From the NCBI GenBank assembly GCA_964035545.1, contig OZ037765.1, forward strand, positions 20,027,995-20,091,994: a stretch of 64,000 nucleotides of DNA. Reading direction: 5' to 3'. The DNA is from Bugula neritina. Lineage: Eukaryota; Bryozoa; Gymnolaemata; Cheilostomatida; Bugulidae. Shown here piece by piece: positions 62,320-64,000 of this stretch (positions within the stretch are counted from its first letter, which is position 1; each line of letters begins with the position of its first letter). Below the pieces are notes generated by a model. It did no database searches, was not told the origin of the DNA, and worked only from the letters and a program-made list of their open reading frames with translations. Made by a program: the position numbers and the translations under genes.

Positions 62320-64000
62320 CTACAAGAAAATGCTGATCCATGTAAACGTTGGTAATTTAATATTGTGAATATTATTATACATACATGTTTATAAATTGTA
62401 AGACCTCAAAACTTAAAATAGAATAGCTTTTAACTCAAATATGTTTTATTTTATTGTATGGACTAATAGTAGAGTGTAGGCACAAAAGAACATATAATAA
62501 CTAATATTTGTTTATATAGCAACAAAGCAATATTGGAAACTTTTTAAAATATTAGTGAAATAATTGATTAGATTACCTACTCATAAACTTCAACTTCAAC
62601 TGTCCAAGATTAACTTATAATCAGGGTATTTAAAAAATATAGCCATCTGCACCAGACTCCACACTGCAAACAGTTAAATTTTAGCAGGTGAAAAAACACA
62701 CTGGAAGGCACTTGGTATTTTCTATCCTAAGCAACAATGTTAGTTTGAAAGATGTAAATAAGCAACACGTTGTTACAAATAATGTCTTTACTAGGCACTC
62801 TTAGCTACCTAGTATATGCATTCTATTCTTTTACTTGAATTATGAGTAACATTATTACGTTATTGACTATTGGTTTGTGAATACAGTAACCTTCAGTGAA
62901 CAATTATTATTGTTCACAAGATGAGTGAATAACAAGAATAAATTTAATAAAAACAGGTGTAATAGTAATATGTACCATAAAATGATGCAAGGATCAGTCA
63001 TCATGGGACAATCTAATGCAAATACTTAATTTATCAATGTTTTCAAAAGGAATTTTTTGAATAATTCGTTCATTTTAACATTTTAAAAGACATAATATTA
63101 TTCTAAATACTGCGCCTGCTGATAATAATTTTGTACTTTCCATGTGCACCTTTAGTCTTCTATTCATGGTTATGAAGCCTTGTCTCAATTTTACCAATGA
63201 ATATAAATAATAATCTCTTTACAAACTGCAGTGCTACAGGTGCTTCTCTTACATAATGATACATAGTTAATTGCTAATTACTCTGTGCAAAAATATTAAA
63301 ACAACAAACAAATATTTTAAATATGTAGTTGCAACTTATAGTGCCATCAGCATACACAAAATGGATTATATGTTCTAAGATGCCATGCGCCAATATATGC
63401 ATATATAATGATGCAGCTTCATTTACATATATATAATTTACAATGTTCTTGTGCATTTCTTATTTTACTTTAAGTAAACAATATAAATACAGAAAGTTTC
63501 AATTTAGCTATTACTAAGTTATTAGAAAGGTTTGTTTTTAGTATTTAGAACAAGTTTCCACCAACAAATGTTTTTATTTCGTCCCAAAGAAAGTCTGCTA
63601 ACATTCTACTTGTTTTTGAGCCTTAGTAATTTCTAAGCTGGTAGTAATTAAAACAATCGCTTGTATAATTTTTTCCAAGTTGTAAATTGTTGACTATTTC
63701 TTAGTTTATTCAGCTGCCGATGAATAAATAGAGATAAAATCGATCAGGGTCAGTCAGCATCAATCTTACTTGACACTTACTAAGAAATTTCTGTTAATAT
63801 GAAGTTTAAAAATCTAGTCACTTTTATCTAAACACACCAAGTATTAGATGTTTATCAAATCAAACAAGTGATGCAATATATCAGGTTAGCAAATAGTTGT
63901 TAGCAAACTATGAATTGTGGTTAGATTTTTATGGATGTTAAAGGGCAGTTACTGGTCAACTGTTACTAAATTAACATTTTATCCATACCAATTCCCTGTA
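62320..64000. other. No gene seen; possibly upstream intron of the 57.5-62.3 kb gene
   Basis: Very AT-rich. No acceptor-donor-bounded open segment fitting phase 0 at 62319 was found. Confidence 0.45.

Overview
The window is AT-rich animal DNA. Genes are split by GT-AG introns and surrounded by introns and intergenic DNA full of DNA transposons, MITEs, tRNA-derived SINE fragments and microsatellites. The mix of families (type-B carboxylesterases, VDAC, a stand-alone P2X7-type ballast domain, THAP, hAT) suggests a marine invertebrate, perhaps a spiralian. I cannot name the species. All gene models were built by eye from conserved splice sites, reading phase and comparison between paralogues.

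Layout. (1) 0.1-4.6 kb: the 3' part of a von Willebrand factor A gene (+). Its large intron holds one 1.3-kb TIR element, a SINE relic and a hAT MITE with a target-site duplication. (2) 6-38 kb: a cluster of four ten-exon secreted carboxylesterase/cholinesterase-like genes. A (-) and B (+) are divergent; C and D (+) follow in tandem. All four share a promoter block of about 110 bp with a doubled GATA site. A, C and D are intact (592-593 aa, Ser203/Glu324/His447). B has a one-base deletion in exon 2 and a 2.6-kb hAT element in intron 4, so it looks like a pseudogene. B and C also share kilobases of flanking DNA, so they come from a segmental duplication. (3) 39.85-42.73 kb: a large imperfect palindrome with two copies of the last exons of an unrecognised gene, centred on an ACAT/TA microsatellite. 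(4) 44.6-53.9 kb: a VDAC gene. Its first coding exon is only the ATG, and its 6.6-kb first intron contains a complete mobile-element-like unit. (5) 54.3-55.6 kb: a small single-pass membrane protein gene (-). (6) 57.5-62.3 kb and probably beyond: an unrecognised gene for a long low-complexity protein (-).

The most interesting item is the unit at 46,240-50,814, inside VDAC intron 1. It has 61-bp terminal inverted repeats (58/61 identical), is flanked on both sides by TTAA, and carries exactly two convergent three-exon genes. One encodes a THAP zinc-finger protein. The other encodes a stand-alone protein matching the cysteine-rich C-terminal ballast domain of P2X7 receptors. TTAA targets and THAP fingers are features of Kolobok-type transposons, but no DDE transposase is visible here. 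A mobile element carrying a ballast-domain gene would offer a route by which this domain spread through animal genomes.
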